A stretch of DNA of 64,000 nt from Ariolimax columbianus (GCA_036924085.1 JAVGWX010000013.1:47947675-48011674), one strand, 5' to 3'; shown: positions 53,986-64,000, numbered from the stretch's first letter. A program made the numbers and translations. The notes: generated by a model not told the origin, from the letters alone.

Positions 53986-54360
53986 TGAGGGCTTTTGTTT
54001 GTCAATGACCAGGTATTTGAAATCTGCGGTTTCTGCGGAGTTAAACACGATTTCCGTAGCGTTCTTTCATTAGAGTGTTAGAGAGCTGACTTGTCTTCCG
54101 TGAGTCTAATACCAGCGTACGTTCATTATTAGACCCAACGGTAGTGCTCTCGATTTGTCAGTCGTTCTACAGTATTGGCGTGTTCAGTCAAATTAAGCCG
54201 CAGGTTCGACTCTTGGTGGTGCCCTTCCGTCAATTCCTTTAGCGAGAAATTCAAGTTACTTAGAGGGTAGCCCCAGATTTTCGAGGGTCTAATTCCAGCA
54301 CCCGTTCCATATTAGACTCAACGAAAGTGCTCTCGGCATGTCAATCATGTCAGTGTTTGG
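53986..54360 (-). rRNA. iterated chimeric 28S/18S fragments
   Basis: Between the two main rRNA pieces are, on the plus strand: a second diverged 28S segment (54051-54137; compare agctgacttgtcttccgtga with actgacctgtcttcagatgg), an 18S segment (54178-54241: gtcaaattaagccgcaggtt, gtgcccttccgtcaattcct), and a third 28S-like segment (54258-54322). The order 28S-18S-28S-18S suggests that an 18S/28S junction formed once and was then tandemly duplicated, with heavy decay. Confidence 0.7.
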
Positions 54361-54384
54361 CCGTGTTGAGTCAAATTAAGCAGC

Positions 54385-54418
<34 letters not shown>

Positions 54419-55572
54419 TCTTCAAGTTTCAGCTTTGCAACCATACTTCCCCCAGAACCCAAACACTTTGGTTTCCCGGAAGCTGCCCGCAGAGTCATCG
54501 AAGCAACTCCTGCGGATCGCTAGTCGGCATCGTTTATGGTCAGAACTACGACGGTATCTGATCGTCTTCGCGCCTCTGACTTTCGTTCTTGATTAATGAA
54601 AACATTCTTGACAAATTCTTGCGGCGATCCAAGAATTTCACCTCTAACGCCGCAAAACGAATGCCCCCGTTAATCATTACCTCCAGTTCCGAAAACCAAC
54701 AAAATAGAACCGAGGTCCTATTCCATTATTCCATGCACCATTATTCAGGCATCCGAGGCCTGCTTTGAACACACTAATTTTTTGAAAGTAAACGCGCCGG
54801 CCACCCAGGACGCTCAGCGAAGAGCACCCGTGGGAGAGAGCCGGCAGACGGTAGGGCAGGAGACAACGGGCAGTGAACCGGCGCGAGCCGGACCGCCCGC
54901 CTGCGCCTGAGATCCAACTACGAGCTTTTTAACTGCAACAACTTTAATATATGCTATTGGAGCTGGAATTACCGCGGCTGCTGGCACCAGACTTGCCCTC
55001 CAATAGATCCTCGTTAAAGGGTTTAAAGTGTACTCATTCCAATTACGGGGCCTCGAAAGAGTCCCGTATTGTTATTTTTCGTCACTACCTCCCCGTGCGC
55101 GGAGTGGGTAAGTTGCGCGCCTGCTGCCTTCCTTAGATGTGGTAGCCGTTTCTCATGCTCCCTCTCCGGAATCGAACCCTGATTCCCCGTTACCCGTTAC
55201 AAACATGGTAGGCATGTCACGTACCATCGACATTTGATAGGGCAGACATTTGAAAGATGCGTCGCCGGCACATGAGGCCATGCGATCAGCACAAAGTTAT
55301 CCAGAGTCACCAGTGGGGACGCCGCAACCCCGCGAGGGGAAACGACGATTGGTTTTAAACTAATAAAAGCGCTCTTTCCGTGAGGGTCGGAGCTTGGTAA
55401 GCATGTATTAGCTCTAGAATTGCCACAGTTATCCAAGTAGGATCGTGTCATCTAAGGAACCTCGACTGATTTAATGAGCCATTCGCGGTTTCACCGTGAG
55501 ACAGTGTGAACTTAGACATGCATGGCTTAATCTTTGAGACAAGCATATGACTACTGGCAGGATCAACCAGAT
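54361..55572 (-). rRNA. 18S rRNA pseudogene, 5' two-thirds
   Basis: The minus strand begins ctggttgatcctgccagtag, the start of nuclear 18S, and runs through ccgcaggagttgcttcgatg to the tgacggaagggcaccaccag region, ending at gactcaacacgg (about 1212 of roughly 1800 nt). Structure and spacing are animal nuclear type. Changes at near-invariant sites (gaagaaattgacgg for AAGGAATTGACGG, ctgcttaattt for CGGCTTAATTT, gggtaacggggaatc for GGGTGACGGGGAATC) and several CpG losses indicate a relaxed copy. The last third, 5.8S and both ITS are missing. Confidence 0.9.
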
Positions 55573-56205
55573 ATCTGTCGTAGACGTACGTACAGCACAC
55601 ACCGGTCGGCGGAGGAAGGGTGTGTGAGAAGCCTCACTGGGACTGCCGCAGGGACCGACTGACGGGACGGACGGACGGTTGTTCCACCCGTCCCTCACTC
55701 CGTCGACCTAAGACCGCCTGACAGGGGCCTCCTACACGCACCAGACGACCGACCGACCGGGCTCGCTCGAGGAGGGATGGCAGCGCTCTGTGCAGAACGG
55801 ATCCCAACGACCTCGGCGATGAATTTCACTGGGACTAGAGACAATTTGGCCTGCCGGCCTGCCCTTCTCCGGAGGAGAACGCAGGGCCTTGAGGCACGAT
55901 TCCTGCTTTCCATTTGCCGGTCACAAGCTCTTTGCGAGAGACTGACCACCAGCGAGACGAATTGTCGAGCTCTGCTATAAGCCTTAGATAAATCACCACG
56001 GACGGACCACGTTTCCTGATAGGGACCAGACGAGCGCACCTCGGTGGAGGAGACGCCGCAACAAACCGCACCCTAATCGTTCTACGTGGAAAGGCAGGCG
56101 AGCGTTTTCCGCAAGCCCGCGCTTTCGCTGCGCCTGGCGGGACTGAGATCGCTTTACGAACACTGGTTGAAATTGAGTCGCGGCGGCGAGACAACTACCC
56201 CAGAT
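55573..56205 (-). other. GC-rich 5' external transcribed spacer-like sequence
   Basis: Directly 5' of the 18S start (minus strand) lies about 630 bp of GC-rich sequence with gacgg/gacc short repeats (55660-55765), unlike the AT-rich surroundings. Position and composition suggest 5' ETS of the rRNA unit. Short frames on both strands (up to 119 residues) are composition artefacts. No promoter identified. Confidence 0.6.
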
Positions 56206-56229
56206 CACCTGTCTTATGAAAACTGGATG

Positions 56230-56712
56230 CGTGAGACCAACTATTATCTTCTTGTCCTTCTTAACTTAACAACGTCTTTATACTGGTTTAGAAGGCCCTG
56301 CAGAGTCTGTATACAACCAATTTAATTTACATCCCTTTGCTCTAGAAGCTATACGCATGCAATGTATTCTTGGATGCATTAATTTTCTCTGCCTCTACTA
56401 CTTCATGTGGCAATACATTCCAAGCATTAACCACTCTCTGGCTGAAAAGATATTTCCTAATATCTAATCTGGACCTTTCTTTAGTTAATTTTTAGCTATA
56501 CCCTTTTGTTCTTGTGGGTGGTTGTATTTTGAACAACCTGTTATAGTCGAAAATTATCCTTACCTTTGATTATCTTATAAACATGTATTAAGTCACCTCG
56601 AATTCTTCTCTTTCCTAGACACTGTAGGTCGGTTTTTCTGAGTCTTTTCTCATATAACTTATTCTGCAATCCGACTATCAGTTTTTTCGCTCTTTTTTTG
56701 TATCCTTTCCAG
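56230..56712 (-). pseudogene. CR1/Jockey-like LINE C-terminal fragment, copy 2
   Basis: The minus strand reads LERIQKKSEK, LQNKLYEKRLRKTDLQCLGK, RRIRGDLIHVYKIIKG, then KVQIRY and a VVNAWNVLPHEVVEAE-like end. The order matches the plus-strand copy at 21.1-21.8 kb. At least two stops/frameshifts. Confidence 0.75.
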
Positions 56713-57526
56713 CAGACGACAATATTGAAAGTGTTGATACATTAACGATTGGAGGTTACGAGATTCTAGACTGACGATACGTAGACGACACAGTGATACT
56801 ATCATAAAGTGCAGAAGGGCTAGAGAAACTAATTTCAGCTGTAAATAGACACAGTAAAGTACAAAGTCTGTTTACAAGTTTACAAACATAACCAAAACAA
56901 AGATAATGACCACTGACAAAACACAATGTCAACATAAATTTACAGTAGGTGGTAAGAAAATAAACCAGGTCACGCATTTTGAATATCTGGGCTCCAGAAT
57001 TGACAAAAAGGACGACTGCTCTAAAACAAATCAGAAAAAGACTAGACATGGCAACGCAAAGACTGAACAGCCTGAATAAATTATGGCAGAGAACCAACAA
57101 AACGACAAAAGTGAAAGTCTTTAGAGCCTGTGTTTTTCCTGTGGGAACATATGGCTGCGAATCATGGACGATTTCCAATACTTCTAGACAAAGAATCGAA
57201 TCCTTCGAGTCACAATGTTACAGAAAGATCCTCAGAATATCCTGGGCAGAGAAAAAGACAAATATAGACATTCGGCAAGAGTTTAACATAGAGGAGAACT
57301 GGTTTATCAATTGCATTTTGGCCTGAAAATTTAAATATTTTGGTCACATCAAGAGACACAACGGTCTTGAGAAAACAGTTATGGAAGGTATAGTGCCAGG
57401 CAAAAGAGACAGAGGTAGACCAAGAAGACGATGGCACCAAGATATTCAGGAATGCCTGGGCATGAATGTGGCGGAGGCTGGAGTATTCGCAAGTTTCTTT
57501 CGGACAGACTGTGATGAGATCATTCT
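56713..57526 (+). pseudogene. LINE family Y, copy 4, fused to the EN array
   Basis: Plus-strand blocks: DDNIESVDTLTIGGYEI, RYVDDTVILS (motif C with Y-V-D-D intact), RKRLDMATQRLNSLNKLWQR, VFRACVFPVGTYGCESWTIS, RIESFESQCYRKILRISWAE, RQEFNIEENWFINCILA-stop, KYFGHIKRHNGLEKTVMEGI and RPRRRWHQDIQECLGMNVAE. It ends at FFRQTVM, six or so residues before the normal C-terminus, where the 33-bp array begins. Stops and frameshifts are present. Confidence 0.83.
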
Positions 57527-60500
57527 CGGTTGTTGCAGACCACGCAGACTTGGATGCTAGGGTTGTTGCAGACCACGCAGACTTGGATGCTAGGGTTGTT
57601 GCAGACCACGCAGACTTGGATGCTAGGGTTGTTGCAGACCACGCAGACTTGGATGCTAGGGTTGTTGCAGACCACGCAGACTTGGATGCTAGGGTTGTTG
57701 CAGACCACGCAGACTTGGATGCTAGGGTTGTTGCAGACCACGCAGACTTGGATGCTAGGGTTGTTGCAGACCACGCAGACTTGGATGCTAGGGTTGTTGC
57801 AGACCACGCAGACTTGGATGCTAGGGTTGTTGCAGACCACGCAGACTTGGATGCTAGGGTTGTTGCAGACCACGCAGACTTGGATGCTAGGGTTGTTGCA
57901 GACCACGCAGACTTGGATGCTAGGGTTGTTGCAGACCACGCAGACTTGGATGCTAGGGTTGTTGCAGACCACGCAGACTTGGATGCTAGGGTTGTTGCAG
58001 ACCACGCAGACTTGGATGCTAGGGTTGTTGCAGACCACGCAGACTTGGATGCTAGGGTTGTTGCAGACCACGCAGACTTGGATGCTAGGGTTGTTGCAGA
58101 CCACGCAGACTTGGATGCTAGGGTTGTTGCAGACCACGCAGACTTGGATGCTAGGGTTGTTGCAGACCACGCAGACTTGGATGCTAGGGTTGTTGCAGAC
58201 CACGCAGACTTGGATGCTAGGGTTGTTGCAGACCACGCAGACTTGGATGCTAGGGTTGTTGCAGACCACGCAGACTTGGATGCTAGGGTTGTTGCAGACC
58301 ACGCAGACTTGGATGCTAGGGTTGTTGCAGACCACGCAGACTTGGATGCTAGGGTTGTTGCAGACCACGCAGACTTGGAAGCTAGGGTTGTTGCAGACCA
58401 CGCAGACTAGGATGCTAGGGTTGTTGCAGACCACGCAGACTTGGATGCTAGGGTTGTTGCAGACCACGCAGACTTGGATGCTAGGGTTGTTGCAGACCAC
58501 GCAGACTTGGATGCTAGGGTTGTTGCAGACCACGCAGACTTGGATGCTAGGGTTGTTGTAGACCACGCAGACTTGGATGCTAGGGTTCTTGCAGACCACG
58601 CAGACTTGGATGCTAGGGTTGTTGCAGACCACGCAGACTTGGATGCTAGGGTTGTTGCAGACCACGCAGACTTGGATGCTAGGGTTGTTGCAGACCACGC
58701 AGATTTGGATGCTAGGGTTGTTGCAGACCACGCAGACTTGGATGCTAGGGTTGTTGCAGAACACGCAGACTTGGATGCTAGGGTTGTTGCAGACCACGCA
58801 GACTTGGATGCTAGGGTTGTTGCAGACCACGCAGACTTGGATGCTAGGGTTGTCGCAGACCACGCAGACTTGGATGCTAGGGTTGTCGCAGACCACGCAG
58901 ACTTGGATGCTAGGGTTGTTGCAGACCACGCAGACTTGGATGCTAGGGTTGTTGCAGACCACGCAGACTTGGATGCTAGGGTTGTTGCAGACCACGCAGA
59001 CTTGGATGCTAGGGTTGTTGCAGACCACGCAGACTTGGATGCTAGGGTTGTTGCAGACCACGCAGACTTGGATGCTAGGGTTGTTGCAGACCACGCAGAC
59101 TTGGATGCTAGGGTTGTTGCAGACCACGCAGACTTGGATGCTAGGGTTGTTGCAGACCACGCAGACTTGGATGCTAGGGTTGTTGCAGACCACGCAGACT
59201 TGGATGCTAGGGTTGTTGCAGACCACGCAGACTTGGATGCTAGGGTTGTTGCAGACCACGCAGATTTGGATGCTAGGGTTGTTGCAGACCACGCAGACTT
59301 GGATGCTAGGGTTGTTGCAGACCACGCAGACTTGGATGCTAGGGTTGTTGCAGACCACGAAGACTTGGATGCTAGGGTTGTTGCAGACCACGCAGACTTG
59401 GATGCTAGGGTTGTTGCAGACCACGCAGACTTGGATGCTAGGGTTGTTGCAGACCACGCAGACTTGGATGCTAGGGTTGTTGCAGACCACGCAGACTTGG
59501 ATGCTAGGGTTGTTGCAGACCACGCAGACTTGGATGCTAGGGTTGTTGCAGACCACGCAGACTTGGATGCTAGGGTTGTTGCAGACCACGCAGACTTGGA
59601 TGCTAGGGTTGTTGCAGACCACGCAGACTTGGATGCTAGGGTTGTTGCAGACCACGCAGACTTGGATGCTAGGGTTGTTGCAGACCACGCAGACTTGGAT
59701 GCTAGGGTTGTTGCAGACCACGCAGACTTGGATGCTAGGGTTGTTGCAGACCACGCAGACTTGGATGCTAGGGTTGTTGCAGACCACGCAGACTTGGATG
59801 CTAGGGTTGTTGCAGACCACGCAGACTTGGATGCTAGGGTTGTTGCAGACCACGCAGACTTGGATGCTAGGGTTGTTGCAGACCACGCAGACTTGGATGC
59901 TAGGGTTGTTGCAGACCACGCAGACTTGGATGCTAGGGTTGTTGCAGACCACGCAGACTTGGATGCTAGGGTTGTTGCAGACCACGCAGACTTGGATGCT
60001 AGGGTTGTTGCAGACCACGCAGACTTGGATGCTAGGGTTGTTGCAGACCACGCAGACTTGGATGCTAGGGTTGTTGCAGACCACGCAGACTTGGATGCTA
60101 GGGTTGTTGCAGACCACGCAGACTTGGATGCTAGGGTTGTTGCAGACCACGCAGACTTGGATGCTAGGGTTGTTGCAGACCACGCAGACTTGGATGCTAG
60201 GGTTGTTGCAGACCACGCAGACTTGGATGCTAGGGTTGTTGCAGACCACGCAGACTTGGATGCTAGGGTTGTTGCAGACCACGCAGACTTGGATGCTAGG
60301 GTTGTTGCAGACCACGCAGACTTGGATGCTAGGGTTGTTGTAGACCACGCATACTTGGATGCTAGGGTTCTTGCAGACCACGCAGACTTGGATGCTAGGG
60401 TTGTTGCAGACCACGCAGACTTGGATGCTAGGGTTGTTGCAGACCACGCAGACTTGGATGCTAGGGTTGTTGCAGACCACGCAGACTTGGATGCTAGGGT

Positions 60501-61812
60501 TGTTGCAGACCACGCAGACTTGGATGCTAGGGTTGTTGCAGAACACGCAGACTTGGATGCTAGGGTTGTTGCAGACCACGCAGACTTGGATGCTAGGGTT
60601 GTTGCAGACCACGCAGACTTGGATGCTAGGGTTGTCGCAGACCACGCAGACTTGGATGCTAGGGTTGTCGCAGACCACGCAGACTTGGATGCTAGGGTTG
60701 TTGCAGACCACGCAGACTTGGATGCTAGGGTTGTTGCAGACCACGCAGACTTGGATGCTAGGGTTGTTGCAGACCACGCAGACTTGGATGCTAGGGTTGT
60801 TGCAGACCACGCAGACTTGGATGCTAGGGTTGTTGCAGACCACGCAGACTTGGATGCTAGGGTTGTTGCAGACCACGCAGACTTGGATGCTAGGGTTGTT
60901 GCAGACCACGCAGACTTGGATGCTAGGGTTGTTGCAGACCACGCAGGACTTGGATGCTAGGGTTGTTGCAGACCACGCAGACTTGGATGCTAGGGTTGTT
61001 GCAGACCACGCAGACTTGGATGCTAGGGTTGTTGCAGACCACGCAGACTTGGATGCTAGGGTTGTTGCAGACCACGCAGATTTGGATGCTAGGGTTGTTG
61101 CAGACCACGCAGACTTGGATGCTAGGGTTGTTGCAGACCACGCAGACTTGGATGCTAGGGTTGTTGCAGACCACGCAGACTTGGATGCTAGGGTTGTTGC
61201 AGACCACGCAGACTTGGATGCTAGGGTTGTTGCAGACCACGCAGACTTGGATGCTAGGGTTGTTGCAGACCACGCAGACTTGGATGCTAGGGTTGTTGCA
61301 GACCACGCAGACTTGGATGCTAGGGTTGTTGCAGACCACGCAGACTTGGATGCTAGGGTTGTTGCAGACCACGCAGACTTGGATGCTAGGGTTGTTGCAG
61401 ACCACGCAGACTTGGATGCTAGGGTTGTTGCAGACCACGCAGACTTGGATGCTAGGGTTGTTGCAGACCACGCAGACTTGGATGCTAGGGTTGTTGCAGA
61501 CCACGCAGACTTGGATGCTAGGGTTGTTGCAGACCACGCAGACTTGGATGCTAGGGTTGTTGCAGACCACGCAGACTTGGATGCTAGGGTTGTTGCAGAC
61601 CACGCAGACTTGGATGCTAGGGTTGTTGCAGACCACGCAGACTTGGATGCTAGGGTTGTTGCAGACCACGCAGACTTGGATGCTAGGGTTGTTGCAGACC
61701 ACGCAGACTTGGATGCTAGGGTTGTTGCAGACCACGCAGACTTGGATGCTAGGGTTGTTGCAGACCACGCAGACTTGGATGCTAGGGTTGTTGCAGACCA
61801 CGCAGACTTGGA
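57527..61812 (+). repeat. 33-bp array, about 130 copies, of a LINE endonuclease motif
   Basis: The unit ttgttgcagaccacgcagac plus ttggatgctaggg encodes DLDARVVADHA. The right end continues in frame into DARVVADHADLEGVIGNHQ, matching the D-F-N-A-R-V-G-x-D-H-x-x-W-x-G-V-L-G-x-H segment of LINE endonuclease (canonical N and G are replaced). Scattered variants (e.g. atttgg, gtcgcagac, gaacac, gtagac/gttcttgc) recur in the same order around 58.55-58.93 and 60.34-60.70 kb, so a block of about 1.78 kb has been duplicated. A 1-bp insertion at about 60945 shifts the frame. Frames up to 1433 residues on the minus strand are artefacts. Confidence 0.97.
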
Positions 61813-62160
61813 AGGAGTCATTGGTAATCATCAATATCGAAAAAGTGCAACAGAAATGTACTACTCCTGCAAACACCTCTGTTACAAATGATCACTGTAC
61901 CACAAACACAACCTTCCAACTTCCAGCACGGAACCAGACAACATGGATGCACCCACAATTCTTACACTGTCACCTGATTGACAACGTCAACATGGTACGA
62001 AGGGATCGCAGTGACGTTCAAATACTAACAAGTCTGTGTGGTGCACACAACTGGACAGATCACCGTCTTGTGATTACCAAGCTGAACCATCAAGTCCGAC
62101 CCAAGATACGCCTAAGATTAAACCCATACGACAAGCATTTCAGAACGATATGGACGGCAG
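61813..62160 (+). pseudogene. LINE family Z endonuclease, C-terminal part
   Basis: Following the array: EGVIGNHQ, then in the next frame TNTTFQLPARNQTTWMHPQF, HLIDNVNMVRRDRSDVQIL and HNWTDHRLVITKLNHQVRP. The last segment contains the T-D-H-R-L-V motif that closes the APE-type endonuclease fold. One frameshift separates the array frame from this part. It is the direct continuation of the element that seeded the array. Confidence 0.82.
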
Positions 62161-62640
62161 ACTCGCCAGGCTCCATTTCAGAAATACCGACTCTAAACAG
62201 GACCGGGCATCACTCAGGCATACCCTCCACAGAACTGAAGCATCTTGGTCTACCTAGACGCAAACACCAGGACCAGGCATCACTCAGACATACCCTTCAC
62301 AGCTCTGAAGCATCTTGGTCTACCTAGACGCAAACACCAGGATCGGACATCACTCAGGCATACCCTTCACAGCACTGAAGCATCTTGGTCTACCTAGACG
62401 CAAACACCAGGACCGGGCATCACTCAGACATACCCTTCACTCCACAGCACTGAAGCATCTTAGTCTACCTAGACGCAAACACCAGGACCGGACATCACTC
62501 AGGCCTACCCTTCACAGCACTGAATCATCTTGGTCTACCTAGACGCAAACACCAGGACCGGGAATCACTCAGGCATACCCTTCACTCCACAGCACTGAAG
62601 CATCTTGGTCTACCTAGACGCAAACACCAGGACTGGTTTG
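62160..62640 (+). repeat. ~70-bp array, 7 copies, of the LINE Z EN-RT linker
   Basis: Units contain catcactcaggcataccctt, cacagcactgaagcatcttg and gtctacctagacgcaaacac. One frame reads ASLRHTLHSTALKHLGLPRR then KHQD, and the last unit continues as KHQDWFDENAGEIQ, the usual next segment of this LINE linker. An 8-9 bp insertion (actccaca) distinguishes two or three units. Confidence 0.9.
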
Positions 62641-63227
62641 ATGAGAATGCGGGAGAAATACAAATCCTCAAAAATGCGAAGCACGATCAAAAGGACACAT
62701 CATCCCAACCCAACAAGAATGTATTCTCAAATACTCGTAAAGACATGCAGCCAAGACAAATACAGTACATCTGGTTCAACAGAAATGCTTAAGAAATAGA
62801 AGTTAGAAAAGCGACATGATGCAATATGCTTCTTTGAAGGTCTGAAAATTCATTAAGCCCACGACACTGTGGTGGGCATCGAATCCGAAATGCCAATCTG
62901 ATATTGTTTACAGATGTCCCAGATACTTGATGAAAAAGCAGAAAACGTCTGCGATATTTTCATTCACCCATTAGCCATAAGCGAGGATGCCATGCAGCGG
63001 ATGCCACATGTGCAAATAAACACGATGATGGACGAGGTCATCACCCAGGATGAAGTGGAAAAAACCATTAATGCTCTGTCGACGGGAAAGGCCCTTAGGG
63101 CTGAGGCAACACCAGAAAAGATCTATAAGACAGTTCGCCCGTACCTTACTAGGAAGATCATTGAACTAGTCAGCGTCATGTGGGCTGATGGGAACATCCC
63201 GCAGGAATTTAAAGATGCTTCAATAGT
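62640..63227 (+). pseudogene. LINE family Z, linker and RT N-terminus
   Basis: After FDENAGEIQ the frame shifts at least twice, then reads YFHSPISHKRGC / MQRMPHVQINTMMDEVIT, EVEKTINALSTGKAL and VMWADGNIPQEFKDASIV. The L-x-x-G-K-A ... W-x-x-G-x-I-P-x-E-x-x-D-A-x-I-V order is the start of the RT (motifs 0-2). It is interrupted by a SINE after ASIV. Confidence 0.83.
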
Positions 63228-63501
63228 TCAGGAACCGCGTAGCGCAGTGGTTAGCGCGCCAGCTTCGTATCTCAGTAGTCCTGGGTTCATTCCCCAAGTT
63301 GAGGCGGTAATGTTTCTTCAGACCGCAATGGCTCCCGGGTCGACCCAGTCTTAAATGGGTACCGGTTCAGTCCGGGAAAAAAAAGAGGCGAGGGAGAGGA
63401 GATGGCTACCGCCCTCATATAGCCGAGCCTTTTAAATGTGAGATTGTTACACCTCACACCCCTACGGCAGCAATGCTATGGGTTACTTGACTTGACTTTT
63501 A
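63228..63501 (+). mobile_element. SINE family 1, copy 3, inserted in LINE Z RT
   Basis: Head gaaccgcgtagcgcagtggt then tagcgcgccagc with B-box ctgggttcattcccc. The body includes cccgggtcgacccagtc, and the end is gggttacttgacttgac. It is bounded by the 7-bp target duplication caatagt (63221-63227 and 63502-63508). Removing it with one caatagt joins DASIV to HKRKGNQ in frame, so it landed in a then-continuous RT sequence. Confidence 0.93.
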
Positions 63502-64000
63502 CAATAGTCCACAAGAGGAAAGGAAACCAGCAGACCTGTGATAATCACCATGGAATATCCCTGCTATCCGTCGACAGAACAATCCTAGCATACGTATTAT
63601 TAAATTGGTTAATCACTCATCTGGATCAAGGCCACCAACTTCCAGTTAGCTGGTGTGACTTCAGAAGCGGACGGGGAACAGTAGACATGATTTTCGATGC
63701 ATGGCAGATACAGGAGAAATACGAGGAGCGTAGACCTAGAAACTGCATTTATTGACCTCATCAAGGCTTTCGACACGGTAAACAAAGGTGGGTCGTGGAT
63801 AGGCATATCAAAGTTCGGCTGACCCACCAAGTTTATCACCATGATGAAACAACTCGATGAAGGAATGCGTTCTCCTGTGCTGGAAAACGGGGAGACTTGC
63901 AGAACGTTTGAGGTGACAAACGGTGTAAAGCAAGGCTGTGTGCTCACCCGAACCCTGTTTAGCACGATGTTCTTAACCTCGATTTCGGACGCTTTTTACA
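63502..64000 (+). pseudogene. LINE family Z RT, motifs 2-B (runs off the window)
   Basis: Reads VHKRKGNQQTCDNHHGISLL, LNWLITHLDQGHQLPVSWCD, FRSGRGTVDMIFDAWQIQEK, then after a frameshift FIDLIKAFDTVNKGG (motif A) and VTNGVKQGCVLTRTLFS (motif B). The element continues beyond the window; motif C is not reached. Stop codons (e.g. after GISKFG) and frameshifts indicate a dead copy. Confidence 0.87.

Noticed and set aside
49738..53990. R2-type site-specific LINE in 28S rDNA
   Set aside because: The LINE has APE-type endonuclease and RNase H, unlike R2, and the 28S piece is the extreme 3' end, not the R2 target region. Adjacency looks incidental.
53510..55572. Mitochondrial rRNA insertion (NUMT) as source of the rRNA-like DNA
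   Set aside because: The 18S part has nuclear length, expansion segments and a GC-rich ETS-like flank.
57520..61821. 1433-residue minus frame (CVVCNNPSIQV repeats) and 839-/588-residue plus frames as giant repetitive or cysteine-rich proteins
   Set aside because: The 33-bp unit lacks stops in several frames, so all phases stay open. Only the DLDARVVADHA phase matches a known protein context at the array edge.

Overview
The window looks like repeat-dense nuclear DNA of an invertebrate animal, most likely a mollusc. That assignment is inference. It rests on an animal-type nuclear 18S rRNA fragment (54361-55572), several tRNA-headed SINE families, mariner transposons and many 5'-truncated APE-type LINEs of kinds common in molluscs and other lophotrochozoans. 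I found no convincing host protein-coding gene. Nearly everything that can be named is a broken transposable element, a minisatellite or a decayed rRNA fragment.

Layout. 0-7 kb: a LINE C-terminus among minisatellites, then about 4.3 kb of one slowly changing ~30-40 bp satellite. 7-16 kb: LINE tails, SINEs, a foldback MITE and a 33-bp array (11.07-12.33 kb) starting at a LINE stop codon. 16-24 kb: more LINE tails, a 28-bp array and a 1.6 kb 38/26-bp satellite. 25-30 kb: two damaged mariners, one carrying ten 46-bp repeats inside its coding end, and a large inverted duplication (28.17-30.24 kb). 30.6-33.7 kb: extreme purine and A/C strand asymmetry. 34-45 kb: SINEs, LINE tails, and a DD34D mariner inserted in a LINE that carries its own 48-bp array. 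45.9-49.7 kb (minus): one LINE whose reverse transcriptase (RT) motif B, the segment before motif C, and C-terminus have each become tandem arrays. 49.7-53 kb (minus): the best-preserved LINE, with endonuclease, RT and RNase H. 53.5-56.2 kb (minus): a chimeric rRNA pseudogene. 56.2-64 kb: LINE remnants, then a LINE whose endonuclease motif DFNARV is expanded about 130-fold into 4.3 kb, followed by a second array and a SINE inserted into its RT.

Main message. At least eight of the arrays have repeat units that can be read as coding segments of the transposon they lie in: endonuclease motif, EN-RT linker, RT motif B, pre-motif C, zinc-knuckle, LINE C-termini and a transposase C-terminus. The genome seems to turn short pieces of transposon coding sequence into minisatellites again and again. 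This recurrent process, and the 18S/28S chimera, are the parts most worth a second look.
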